A DNA stretch of 64,000 bases from Cheiracanthium punctorium (taxonomy: Eukaryota; Arthropoda; Arachnida; Araneae; Cheiracanthiidae): NCBI GenBank assembly GCA_038373885.1, contig JAWZYV010012274.1, positions 2,046,001 through 2,110,000 on the forward strand, written 5' to 3'. Within the stretch, counting starts at the first letter, position 1, and every line of letters starts with the position of its first letter. The position numbers and the translations under genes were made by a program. Of this stretch, positions 12,477-25,030 are shown piece by piece. The notes below the pieces were generated by a model. It had not been told where the DNA came from, made no database searches, and worked only from the letters and a program-made list of their open reading frames with translations.

Positions 12477-12540
12477 GAACTGGGAGACGGTGGGTGCCTG
12501 GTTCAAAACCAGGTCGCGTCCGCCGACCTGGAATCATTCT
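12477..12540 (+). repeat. Fragment of tRNA-derived SINE (same family as 22096)
   Basis: ACTGGGAGACGG, then CCTGGTTCAAAACCAGG, then GTCGCGTCCGCCGACCT are shared, with small changes, with the SINE at 22096-22290. The box A half is missing here. GGTTCAAAACC is a box B-like sequence. Confidence 0.55.
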
Positions 12541-12596
12541 TCATGTCCTTTGAAGGGGCTATTTTCACTCTGTATCCATCTGTCCAGGCTTTAGGA

Positions 12597-13130
12597 CAGG
12601 GGTGGGCAAATAGCGACCCGCTAACAGTTTTTTCTAAGGCCTAACAAGACCGTCTAAAAATCCCCTAACCGATATTTCTGAAAAAAATAATTATCACAAA
12701 GACAACAAATTTTTTAATTTCTAATTAGAAAAAAGTGTTTTTGTTAAGATTAAGGATTATCGACAGAGGTTACAGGACGAGATCAAAAATTTACTGTCTC
12801 ATCACCTCGCTGCTGATATTGAGCCTCAGCTTGAATTTATTCACATGCAATCAGATCATACTATGAGAGAAATGTTTAATGCTGTACCATTAGTGTACTT
12901 TTAGAAATCATTGTCTGCTGAAAAATTGTCAAATATGAAGAAATATACTGGGAAAATATTTTCCATGATTGGGTGGGTCTATATGCATCTGTGAGCAAAG
13001 TTTTTCTTGCTTGAAAATACAAGAGTAAATATAGATGATCTTTGGCAGGCATTAACTTGCAAGCTGCAATGAGAATCTCAACATGCAGTCTCATTCCTGT
13101 TTTAAAAAAATGTAGAAAAGTGTAATAGGG
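12597..13130 (+). pseudogene. Decayed hAT transposase C-terminal region
   Basis: At 12597 a typical hAT-like end, CAGGGGTGGGCAAA, appears. From about 12745 the plus strand encodes broken but recognisable hAT transposase segments: RQRLQDEI, then HHLAADIEPQLEFI, MREMFNAVPLVYF, a stop, KSLSAEKLSNMKKYTGKIFS, and in a shifted frame CEQSFSCLKI. Family knowledge: the CEQ-FS motif lies in the C-terminal dimerisation region of hAT transposases. Several stops and at least one frameshift make it a dead copy. I did not find a matching right end or target duplication. Confidence 0.65.
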
Positions 13131-14702
13131 TGCATTTGTCGCATTAACGTGAATTTACAATTAAATTTGTTTCGAGCTACATATACATATATTGGTTTTT
13201 ATCATCATACACATACATATACAGTAAATTTGACCCCCCCTTCCGTAGAAAAACGGTTTAGCTACGGCCCTGTGAGTAAACTGCAAGATGCACCAGAAAA
13301 AATGCATTCACACTTTGATCTGTCATGGAAAATTTATTTTCCACTTACAAGCTAAATTTCAATGAGTAATGCTAGATATATACTTTATATTCTTCACAGT
13401 ATTCTTTATACATCATATCTCACGGCGTTCGATTTTGTCTTATGGCGACCAATAAAAAGTGACGTGTACCGTCATAAGCTACGTAATCTGGAAATACTGT
13501 GGAATGAGGTTCAGGCGGTCTGCTAGATACCATTGGATACTTTATTGCGAAGTATAAAATCAGTCGTGTCATGTACTCAGTAATGTGCCGATTTGAAAGC
13601 CATAATTTGCAACATTTATTTCAATCGCTGGGACATTTTGGGACGTTCAGTTTAGACTAGAAAGTAGACAAACTTTACAAATTGGACTATAGCCTACAAC
13701 ACTTCAAAGTGTGTATACATTTTACTTGCATCCTATATTTATGTAATTTCATAAATGGTGTAATTAATCTCTCGCAAAGACGTTCAAAAAATTATCAAAA
13801 ATATAGTAGTCGGTAAAAGACATATTTCCAAAACAAAAGAAAGAAAAATGAATGATAAAAAATAAAGTATGATGCTGGAAACTGAACTGCTTTAATTTCT
13901 AATAATGTTTTCTGAATAGTTATGTGCATACTGCATCTTGTTATTATTATATACTTTTTTTGGAGCTTATCTCAAGAATAACGTATTGAGTGTTCATTTC
14001 ATATTCATATTTATCTAAAATACTGAAAGGGAAATATGGTATCTTCTTGGAAAATCCTTGGGTTTTACCCATGGTGTTCAGCAGTCCAAGACGGTAGCGT
14101 CGGTAACTGATGAAGGCTTGATAATCGCCGTTTTATTCCGAACTTTCTCAGAGATTTCAGACGGCACAACTGACTGGGAACATGAGATATAACATCTTGA
14201 AGCCTACCTAGTAAAAGTGCTAAAAGCTCCTACATTATACAAATTGCACGTCCAGGTACACCTGTCATCAGTTATATTTTTTGTTAGAAAGTAGATCACA
14301 CTCATGCATTGTTGCAGGTTATTAGAGGTGTCTAAAGGGGATTAGTCACCCATAAAAATTCGCATTATACTTTGAATAACAGCTGTTGACAGACAAGCAG
14401 GATTTAGAAACTGATTCCATCAACCGTATGAATATATTGCGTTTATAGAGTTAAGTGTTTCTTTCTATTTCAACTTGAGTAGTGGCTTTCTCCTATGACT
14501 TTCATACTGATATATGCTTTGTGCAGAATTGGAGAAACCTTGTCACCATGTTGCCTCATTGAACAAAGAGACTTGAAATATCTACCAAGTCTGAAGAGTC
14601 ACTCGTGTGCGATATTAGAAATTTTCATAATATTTTTAAGATATGTTTAATAACTAATCGTGTGCAATAGTTAATATAAATACATATTACTTATTAAATT
14701 TA
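13131..14702. other. Intergenic, nothing recognised
   Basis: A+T-rich, stops in all frames, no repeat boundaries that I can defend. The short open frame at 13149-13355 has no features. Confidence 0.4.
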
Positions 14703-14906
14703 CACAGTTAATAGAAGTAATTCAACATTTTACCATACAATAGAACTAAATTAGCTGCTACCTTTCTATGGAGAAACGTTGAACCATGATTTGGTGCTTA
14801 AACTGATGAAAGAACTAAATCATGGTTCAACGTTTCTCCATCGGAAGGTTGCAGCTAATTTAGCTCTAATGTATGGTGAAATGTTTAACTACTTCTATTA
14901 ACAGTG
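14703..14906. mobile_element. Palindromic TA-flanked MITE, copy 1
   Basis: Nearly the whole 204-bp element folds on itself. The left end is CACAGTTAATAGAAG and the right end CTTCTATTAACAGTG. Inner arms include GGAGAAACGTTGAACCATGA and its complement. TA flanks both ends (14701-14702, 14907-14908). A second diverged copy lies at about 62451-62640. No coding capacity. Confidence 0.8.
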
Positions 14907-14908
14907 TA

Positions 14909-17900
14909 GAAGTTGCTTATTTCTCGATTATAGTATTGAAATATCGATCAACTCTCAAAAATTTCTGAAAATCCATCAATCACACAGATGAATATTAGCC
15001 ACCTTAAGCATCCGCCAATTGATATCTTTTAATAACTGTCCCCACAGAGTTTTGCTATTGACTACCTCAATGTATAGATTTGGTCTTGATCGCTAAATTG
15101 GTTATATTTTATTAGAACCAGAGTTTGAATACTCATGTTAGAGTGAATTAGAGTTGGTATGTTAAAATGTGTAATGTATTACCGCTTTTATGTACGATTT
15201 TGCAAAAATCAGTTTTTCTGCAAAACCTAATCAAAATTCAAATTATAAAATTCCATTTTTTTTCTCCTTAAAGTATCTTGGCAATTTCAGTTTAATTAAG
15301 TTAATATTGAAGTCTTATTTTAAGTTCCACAAGAGAAAGTGGTTCGAGACTGCCACCCAATTCAATATCTAAGCTTAAAAAAAAGACACTGAGAATTACT
15401 TTGTATTGATTTTTAAAGGTTATTACTAGTTAATTTACAAGAATAAAATAATAAATGCAATGCATCGATAATTTTTTATGTTTCATATGCATCTTTTTTA
15501 ATGGATATATCGCATGCAGAAATATGATTGCATACTTGGTGTTTGCGAAAGTTAAATTACTTTGCAGTTTTTGACAGAATTTAATTATTTCAATAAGAAT
15601 TTACAAAATGAAGTTGAAAATCTCTGGGATATACCAGTAAAGAGAACTCTAATGCATAAATGAAAATATTTTTAAGCTCATCTCGTTACTATTTTTAGTG
15701 TCAGTTCTTAAAAAATTAAATAATCAGATGAAAGATGACTAACTTGTGTTTTGTTAAGGCTGCGGTTTGAAAAATTCATATGACTTACGATCATACTCTA
15801 AAACAAATTAATTACGTAAGGAATAAGGACATTTTTAAAAGGTCTCTTCATGAATTGTTCTACGTACTGAAAGGAATCATAAATTTTTGCCAGTAAAAAA
15901 ATTCTGAAATAAGCAATACTTTACTAAATGGGTTGCTTTTCGAAAACTTGCAGTCCTATTTTATGTTAAATATATTTTTAAGCAGGTTTCATTGGTATAA
16001 TATTTTTGTCGTTTATTTCAGCTCGTAACAGCGTTTGAAAAAGCATTCTGAAATTTTTCAAATCCCTCATGGATTACCTTCTCAAGTTTCAAAACTTTTT
16101 TTTTCTTCAAATGAAAAAGCTTTGTACAACAGGTTTTATAAATCCGATATTTTATGGACACATAAAGCATTTAGGTGTTTCATTATTTTTAATGTATCTA
16201 AACTTTTGTCCCTTTTGCATTTGAAATAGTTTCTTTTCAGTTTTGAACTTCACTTACAGTTCAAAAATCAATTTCAGTACTTCATTTTATGATTTTGCTT
16301 TGAGTGAACTTTAAACAATGAGATTGGTAGGACAAATCTAAAATTTAGTTTCAATGTTCAAAAGAATTAAAAACTTAGTAAGTAAATTTTTATAATTTTT
16401 TTTCTGTATGGAAAAGATACTTTAATATTAAATTTTTCGATGTCGGTAATTATATATCAACTCATGCTACGTCGAATAAATATGATCATGAATTTCCAAA
16501 GCTTTTCACTACATTTAAAAAATGTATTCATGCAAATAAGATACATCTTTTGCGGTTCATTCAAATTGAGAAACTAATGATTTATTGAAATAAAATTTGA
16601 TTATCTTTTTTCTTAATGTTAAAAAAAAAATCGTGAGACCCAAAAATGTAAATAATTATTATAACGATTCTGTTCACTGTGAAACTGTCACGGTTATTTG
16701 ATCCAGAGAAAGTTAGCCTCTGAGAGTAAAAATAACGAAAGAAGCAGCCAAAAAGAAGCTTCCACTCACTAATTTGAATTCAAAAGCTTCGTGTAAATTC
16801 ACGCAACGTTGCCTCGCAGGGGAGTCGAAATCAACGAACCAACAATTCGCGAACACTTAGAATGTTGTTGGAATATACTGGCTGCTTCCTCCAGTGCTTA
16901 GAGTCGTTATAAATCCACGATCAACTTCTTTTTCAAGTGGCTGGTTTTCGATGCAATTTTCAGATACTTTCAATACTTGCAATTTATTCCCTCTTACTTT
17001 TATCTAGCGAGCTTACTGCATTTTGCATAAAGAGGCACTGGTAAATAGTGGCTAGTCTGCGTGGCGTTCCTTATTTCCTTTGCAGAAAACGCCAAAGCGT
17101 TTGTATTATAATTACGGCTTATTTGCGAAGATGAATTATGTGAAAGAAGTAAAGTTTTATCAGATAAGCTAAGAAAAAACAGATCGATTTTTTTAAGTAA
17201 CACAGGACGTTAAAATTATATTTTAGCATAATCATTGCTTATTTACTAGGGGAAATACTTAACTGTCAGGCAATAATGACCACCAAAAATATCACTTCAA
17301 GGAGCCACTGTATAAAATAATTACTTTGATAAACGTACACGTAGTTTCGTATGAGTTTTTGATAAAGTAACAACGCTTTATAGGACGGCAGATAAAAAAA
17401 TGTACAAGCATCAACTGTTTATGACTTAAGAATAAAATATATGATTTTCCATATGAAAATACGCAAATAAAAGATTGTTTATTTAGTCTTTTTGTTGAAG
17501 ACAGTTTTCTTTTTAAGTTGTGGAAATCTTATTAATTAATAGAATCTATTATGCTGTTTTTAATGATACTTTATTACTCGTCGAGACCAAAATTTAGTAT
17601 CACTGACGTAAGCTTTGTAAGGACACCCTTTGTTTAATTAATTTAACACCCGTGAATATTTTACACCAGAATGTACTTGAATTGTGATTTTTAAAGTAAA
17701 AATATCTTTAAAAATCACATTGCATTGAATCGCGAAAACATTAGCCATAACTTTGGTGTGATCAACAGAGTGCAAATGACAGTGGAAAGATAGCTGTAAT
17801 CTTTTGCGAATTGATGTTATAAAATTTATATATACCTTGCAGTTGCAAATTTTGGACTTTAATTTAACTGCTGTTGCGTTATTTGTAATAGTTAATCTTG

Positions 17901-20900
17901 AATGAAAAGGCCAAGTAAAAGGCGGAAATAAAAAATTAAATCATCTCAATAATTCATTTAATAAGTTTGAATACTTCTATAAAAAGCTTTTTAACTGTCT
18001 TCAAACTATGAAATTAATTTTATTTGTGAAGAAAACCATTACTTGTTATGTCATTCACATAATTGGCTGGTTTATTCTTTTAGACAAACACTATTTACAT
18101 ATCTAACCATTTAAGGTAGTCGCAACTTCACACGAATTCAGTCGACTGTTTACCAGACGATGCCATCATGTTTCTTTTTTGCACCTGTTCGGCTGAGTTG
18201 AAACTGCATACGATTTTACGTACTTACGTAAGTCGAGCGAGATAGAGAAAAACCTAGTAACAAACTTTTTTTAGTAAAAATATTAGTAACCCCCCCCTTT
18301 TTTTAAATAACTGAAGTTTTGCCTTATGGCAATTCAATCAGATATATTTAACTGAATCTCTGAAGAGAAGAAATGATATAGACAAAGGTTTTTAAAGATA
18401 AGATTAAATTTATTTTAAATTTTGAAGGATCATCTACATATTAATCTTTGAAAGTTTTAAATTTCACAATAGAAACGATGAATTTTTTTTCTTTTTTAAC
18501 GTCTTGATTTTCTGAATAATTATACAATTCAAAATACACTGCATATAAAATTTCATTGCTCCCGGTAAAGGCTGAGAGAATTAGTGTTTGAGGATTTTAC
18601 AATATAGCTCTGCTATTGGGAAGCTAAGAACCGTAAGTAAAATCCCCAATACGCGATCTTTAAGTTTCCTTTTTTAACTTATATATAAGCTGATACTTTA
18701 AAATTACAACAAAGGCAATTAAACACAAATTACAATTAAAAGGCAAAAATTAATCATAAGGCTCTTTTAATTTCGTTGAAAATTATCAATAACAGAGACT
18801 TATTTGTGGAATTACTTATACAATCTAGCCTGTTTAATGGAATAGCCGATTTGGAAAGAACAATTATTCTAATAAGCGGGATATTCGATTATCCGGGATC
18901 CCATTGACAGATTACTAGAATTTGGTACATTGGAAATTTATTACATTAAGCGGGATATTCTTCTAACCGATATTCCTTCAAGCGTGCTCCACTGTATTTG
19001 CATCCCAGAGAAATATAATAGTATTGTATCGCTTTTCCACTACAAAAATGATCTTGGGAATACTTTACGTTAAAGTACTATATTTCGCTTTAAATATACA
19101 GAAAATAGTGGTAGTATATTTGCGAAAAAAATAGCCTATTACAATATTGGTATTATCTTCAAATTTCCACTAGATGAAAGAGTACTTTTGAATTACTATA
19201 ATCATTGATGCATATTTTGAATACATAAGTGACTCAATTAGGCTTTTATAGGTGAGTGAGCAAAGAGAGTTTATGTGCTTTAAAAATTGAATTCATCATG
19301 ACAGAAAAGGAAAACGGACGTTAACTTTGAGCTATTTTCAAGAAGAAAATAAAAGTAATTATTGTCTTTTAGTTTCACGAGATAAGAATTTATGTTCTTG
19401 ATTTGTTTTACATCACGTATTCAAGAAAATTCTACATATGATAGAATTAGTATTCGTTTGTTATTATAATCTTTTTAAATGTTTTTATTACTGTTACTTA
19501 ATTACGTTTTAGTTCTACACAGATATTGTATTTTCTATATCCTTAAAATATTAATCTGTAATTCAAAAATACTTAAAAATAAAGTTTATTTAATCAGTCA
19601 ACAGTGAAAGTGACATTGAAAAGTTTTGTTTTCACGTTTCTTCTGGGTGAATTAGACATTAAAAAAGTTACTCCTCTTACTGTTTACACTCATTTATGTA
19701 TGATAATTGTCGTAAGTAACATTTTATAGTCCAAAATAATAATAATAACATTAAGAAGAAGATGGAGAAGAAATAAAGTGAATGACGAATTTTTTCTAAT
19801 TGAGTCTTTTTTAAATAGTTTATACGCAATTTCTTTTACAGAAATATAATTTTGAGTACTTCATGCTTATACATATAAAGATATGTATGCATTTAAGTAA
19901 CTAAATACATATTTTTTACATTACGTGTAATAAAAATAAGAGAAGAAAGAAAACTTTTGGACTCCAGATACTCTTTATCTGATTTCCTTTATTAGCAGAA
20001 CTTCCTAAAATGATAGCCCCCAATCTCTGCAGCCAAGATGGCCAAGGAGCAAAACAACAAACAAAAGCTCTTTTATCCATCGATCTGTTTCAGTAGAAGC
20101 TCGGAAGGATTAGCTTGCGGAGAAAGGGCATAATAAGGCAGATTAGAAAGCGTAATTTTGATGCCAGGTCGCAGTAGAATCTATAGAAACTTCATGCAAG
20201 GGATTGTGATCATTCTTACTTTTTTAGTTCTTTGATTTCCATGAAACTGACATCTGTCTGTAGTGCACCGTCTCCTAACTAGTGTGGAAATAAAAAGTTA
20301 ACCTTGTAATCCAGCGAGGTCTAGACTGGAAGTGGGTGGAATTGGAATAGTTTTTGTACTTGCACCTGGTCGCGACTTTAGAGTTTTATGGCTCAGCAGG
20401 ATAAAATATTTTTGCGTGCGCCGCCAAAACGTAATGAGAGGCTTCTGTTCTATGAGGGAACGTATAGAAGTTTCCCGCTTGTCCGAGTCCTTGCGCCTCA
20501 TTGGATAAAGTAATTGTAATGAGTCACGCAAAGTTAAATGCTAACGTGTTACCTGAGAGGCTGCTCTATTAACGCACAGACAGATCGTGTGTCCTCAGCT
20601 GAGATATCCCTGTAGAACTCATTGTTTGTCTCGTTAGCGGCCAAGCCCAGACACAGACACTAGGGATTTTGAAGGCTTTCCCGGGGGGCCGGTTTCTTAT
20701 CCATTCATCTTTAATTTTACTTATACAGGGAACATGTACACATCTATTATTATTTTTAACACGCATCCGCTTGGTTTTTACGATAGCCCATTCTGTAAAT
20801 TATCATTGAGGCATCATCACTAAAATGCAATAAAATCAAAGATAATATAGTATAAAGAAAGTTTTAATTGAAACGATTTCTTCTCTATATTTTAACAGGA

Positions 20901-22095
20901 TGATTCCTGAACATTTCATACGACGTTTTACTTGATTTAACTATATCTATAAATGTAAATGTAGGAGACTTAATTTATAGAGTATGTAAAAGTATTAATA
21001 AGAATATAAAAACACAGTAGTAACTGTGTAGTTTCGCATAAAAGACTGAACGTGACTGTTTGCTTATATAGAGCAACTTAAATCGACATATTTTTTAACT
21101 CCCGTGACAAAGGCCTTTGCTAGGAGAGTAACAAAGCTTTTTAGCAGAAACTTGTATGATAGTTTTATAATACATGCGTAAGTATCAAAACAGAGCAGTC
21201 AAATACCCCTACCGATGGTCAAAGACTTATTTATCATCTTTCAGGCCCCCAACGGCTCTTCGATATGAATCCCCCCCCCCTCCTTCTTCAGTGTTGAATG
21301 ACCCATAGTTTCAGCACCTTGTAGATTTTTTTTTTCAAGTAACTTCCATCATATATCTTCGGTCGCGTATGATCTGTGCTTCGATATAATGCACTTTACA
21401 TATCATATGTACATGAATCTTAAAATTATTTAATAGATTACATTGAAATTTTAGTGAAATTTCTTTCGAAATATTTTTTTAACTATAAGTACAAACATAC
21501 ATAAAAATAATACAAACTTTTAGACATTTTTAATACGTTTTTATAAAAGATCTTTAATATAACACTTGTTGAGAATTTTTGGGGTACCTGTATTGGTATT
21601 CTGCGCGCCAACTAATTTTGCATTTTGTTGCATGTAAATGGGTACTAGAAGGGAGATAAGAACCTTCGGTTTCGCCATTGTATTACACAGTGTTTGGCGG
21701 TTTCTTTAGAGACTGGTTTTGGTGCCAAATTTGGCGATTTTATTCCAAAAAGTCGCCAAACCTGGCGGTTTTATTAATGTGCCTGTAATGTTTATTTTCC
21801 TGCATTAGTATTATACAAAAGAATTAGTATTACGCAATCGGAGCGCGCGATTGATGGAGGCTATTCTAAAGCTGGAATCCTGTGGAAATTGCTAGAAAGT
21901 ACGGTGAGACTATGAAAGATAGCGCACGCCCAAGCCGCTTACTTTGAGTCATCTCTCGTAGAGTATATTGCACCGAGAGCTGTAAAGCTCTGTGTTGTAG
22001 AGTCGTTACTTTCGTTTGTTTTTCGAAATTTATTTTGAAAGCTATTTGTGAATTCTGTAATTTTGTATTCTTTCGATCAGTTTAGAGTTCTGAGC
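14909..22095. other. Long gene-poor stretch
   Basis: About 7 kb of A+T-rich sequence without a supportable gene. A G+C-richer island around 20000-20720 contains short open frames on the minus strand (20298-20531, 20569-20766) but no recognisable product; it could hold an unrecognised exon or an old repeat. A possible MITE is listed at 18815-18994. Confidence 0.4.
18815..18994. mobile_element. Possible MITE end (pogo/Tigger-like)
   Basis: The right side ends GCGTGCTCCACTG followed by TA, similar to pogo-type termini. AAGCGGGATATTC occurs twice (18867 and 18944 regions). The left end is unclear, so the extent is a guess. Confidence 0.3.
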
Positions 22096-22290
22096 TCCAC
22101 CCGTGGCCGAGCTCATAGCGCGCTCAACTGGGAGACGGACATTTCCTGGTTCAAGCCTAGGTCGCGTCCGCCGACCTATCCGTTCGGAGTTTTCCGCGGT
22201 TTTCTCCAAAACTTAGAGTAAATACAGGTTAGGACCCCTCAGAAAGAGACCCCACGGAGGGCCCCACTTACATCCCTAGTATAGATAATC
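22096..22290 (+). repeat. tRNA-derived SINE
   Basis: The head looks like a tRNA gene: a box A-like GTGGCCGAGCTCATAGC at about 22103 and a box B-like GGTTCAAGCC at 22148, about 45 bp apart. It is followed by a SINE body with CTCAGAAAGAGACCCCACG. Such spacing is that of an internal polymerase III promoter. A fragment of the same family is at 12477-12540. The tail is short and degenerate. Confidence 0.7.
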
Positions 22291-23839
22291 GGCCGTAAAC
22301 CAACAAACAAATAACAGTTCTGCTTGAGAATTGCCACTGAGTTTTTACCCGGAGGAAGGATTTTGTTGTATGTGGAATACAGTACCTGAGAAAGTTTCTA
22401 TGATCAGCTGACTGTTAAAAAAGATTGAGTTATTGCTTGTTGGTGTCTGTGAATTGTTCTTTGAATGCTGTTCTTCGAATTTCTAGAACCAATAAGGTTT
22501 GTGTCTTGTTACCACATGTTCAGTAACCAGTCCAGTTGACGTTCTGTCAATTGGACTGATCACTCTAGCACCACTCCATGTACACTGGACTTTTAAGATT
22601 ACGAGCCCGAGAACTAAGTGCCTTTGCAATACAGTAAAATAATTCATGTTTTTAAAGATATATCTATCTATATATATATATATATTTTAATTACGTGAAA
22701 GTAGTAAATATATCTAAGGCCCAAAAAAGGGGAGGGATATTCAAAAACATACAAACAAATCTCTGTTTAAAAATGCTTAGCTTCTAAAGTAATTTTTCTT
22801 CTACATTTTTTAGATGAAAAGTCATCAGTCACATCATCAGATTATAATTTACCTACTGTATTATTTTGGATGTTTAAAAGACAAACAGTTAAGTCGCTTT
22901 TGTGTAATCATGTTTCTCAATATTTTTTAAAAATTATTTTTAGTTTTAGAAACGATCTTTTTGCTGAAACGTTTGAAACCATCGTGGAAAGAAACTTTTT
23001 CAGATAGATTTTCAGTATTAGGGATTGCAGCTAATAAACCATTATCGTTAAGGTGACCGTAGATTCTTTTTAAATTTATTTTTTTCATGCATTTATTATC
23101 GTTTATGTCCATTCCTTCTGTTTCACTAGCGCTTCAGTTTCTTTTGAAACGTCATTGGTTGTCTCTCTGTCTCAGTTCCAGTTTAATATTTCAACATATC
23201 CTTTCGTAATCAAAATTGACATTACTTATGAGTTATAATGAAGCTCAGAACTTTCTTCTTCCTTTAGTTAGCTCTGTAGATGAAGGCATTCTTCATATAA
23301 TTCTAACCCTGCGCCATTTTTGTAATGATTACACTACTCAACAGCCATTTTGCCTCTGGGATGTGATACATCAATTAGTATGTATTTTGGTGTGTAGAAT
23401 CTGAATCTACCTTTCAAAATGCTCTAGCACGTAAGATTTTTGAGTTTTTAAGGATTTTTATTTTTTTTTCTTAATTTCACTACTTTCCATTCTTTTATTT
23501 TAATGTTTAATTTTTGATTTTTTTTTTAAAGTTTGATACACTAGTGCTATAAGATCAAGAAATTGTCACTTGATGTCAGATGTTTCACAGGCAAGTGTTA
23601 TTCATTAGATGGACAGATAATCCAGTAGTGCGAAATAAACATCATGACCTACTGAATATTGAAGCATGCATGGTGCAATTACTATCGTATTTATCTCAGC
23701 CTAAGAATGTATTGAGAGTTTTTTTTTAATAAGTGATTGTTTCTATTGAGAGTTATTTTTATTTTAAAATTGCTTTATACATATATTTAAAACTTACATT
23801 TACTAAAAATAATAATTAGTAAACATAGCTGTTGTCTTA
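22291..23839. other. Intergenic, microsatellite only
   Basis: A (TATC)/(TA) microsatellite lies at about 22662-22686. No gene is supported in the remainder; open frames at 22927-23112 (minus) and 23216-23404 (plus) show no domains. Confidence 0.4.
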
Positions 23840-25030
23840 ACCACCCCGACAACTTTTGTTATGTCTGTGAGAAATTCACCCCATAAAAACAATTACTGAT
23901 TTGATTAAGAAGGCCTATAAATTATATTTTGATAGTCCTCTTGGTGATCAAGATAAAACTTTTGCGCCTCGTATTCGTGCATAACATGTACTACTACTTT
24001 AACCAAGTGACTGAAAGGAAAATGCCGATCTATGCAATTCTCAATTCCTATGGTGTGGAGTTAGCCTAAGAATCAATTTTCCAGCCTCTAACTTCTCTCT
24101 CACAAATATTTCAGGGCATTCTCTATCAAAACTAGACATAAAATAAAGTATAAAATGTATCTTTGTATCTTCAGTGCGTTTGCCGGTGACATAATGAAAG
24201 GTTTCCTGTTCCTGCCTGTAATCTGCAAAACATAGAATCAGAAACAATGTCAAGTGAATCTGAAGACGCTGATCAAGAACCTGTAGAAAATATTCCCCTC
24301 AAGATTTTTTGCCTCAGCCCTTTAAAAAAAAGGAGTTGAACAATTTGGTTCGCGATCTTAAACTTTGCAAACAGCAAGCTGAACTTTTGGGGTCGAGACT
24401 GCAACAACGAAATCTTCTAGCTCCAGGTACAAAAATTTCCTGTTTGAGATCAAAAGGTACTTCATTCGCTCAATATTTCGACAGGCAGAATTCAATGTGT
24501 GTATGTAGAGATGTCAATGGTCTGCTGCTGCAGCTAGGTGTGCAACATAACCATCAGGAATAGTCACTCTATATTGACTCTAGGAAAACCAGATTGAAAG
24601 CAGCACTACTGCATAATGGCAATACTTTTCCATCTGTGCCCCTGGCTCATGGAGAAGACGTGAAAGAAACTTATGAAACTTTGGCCACTATACAGTAAAG
24701 TGGCTTAAAAGGAAATCACATATAACTAAAGGAAAATGTGAAAAATACTCCACTGGTTGAGCCTAATAAAATCATTTTGCCTCCGATTCATGTCAAGTTG
24801 GGTTTTATGGAGAACTTTGTTAAAGCTCTGGATAAATGAAGTCAGGTCCCCTATCATTTGAAAGAAAAGTTTCTCAAACTGAGTGAAGCAAACTTAAAAG
24901 AAAGTATATTTATTGGACCTCGAATATAAAAATTGTTCAGCGATCCATCGTTTGATATCAGACGGACAAATATCAAGTTAGCAGCTTGGACCTCATTCAA
25001 ACCAAGTGGGAAGGGCATTTTGGACAGGAA
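23840..25030 (+). pseudogene. Degenerate copy A of a multicopy arthropod ORF family
   Basis: Broken plus-strand coding sequence of a protein family I recognise from many arthropod gene sets as uncharacterised proteins. Segments, in order and in changing frames: DNFCYVCEKFTP with a CxxC pair (about 23847); ITDLIKKAYKLYF then LGDQDKTFAPR (about 23900-23970); CRSMQFSIPMVWS (about 24025); ELNNLVRDLKLCKQQAELLG (24333); AALLHNGNTFPSVPLAHG (about 24600); LPPIHVKLGFMENFVKALDK, then a stop (about 24779); LKESIFIGPRI (about 24894). Stops and frameshifts occur throughout, and the Cys-rich middle part appears deleted. Function of the family is unknown to me; high copy number suggests it travels with a mobile element. 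Copy B lies at 58247-59648 and preserves different parts. Confidence 0.72.
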
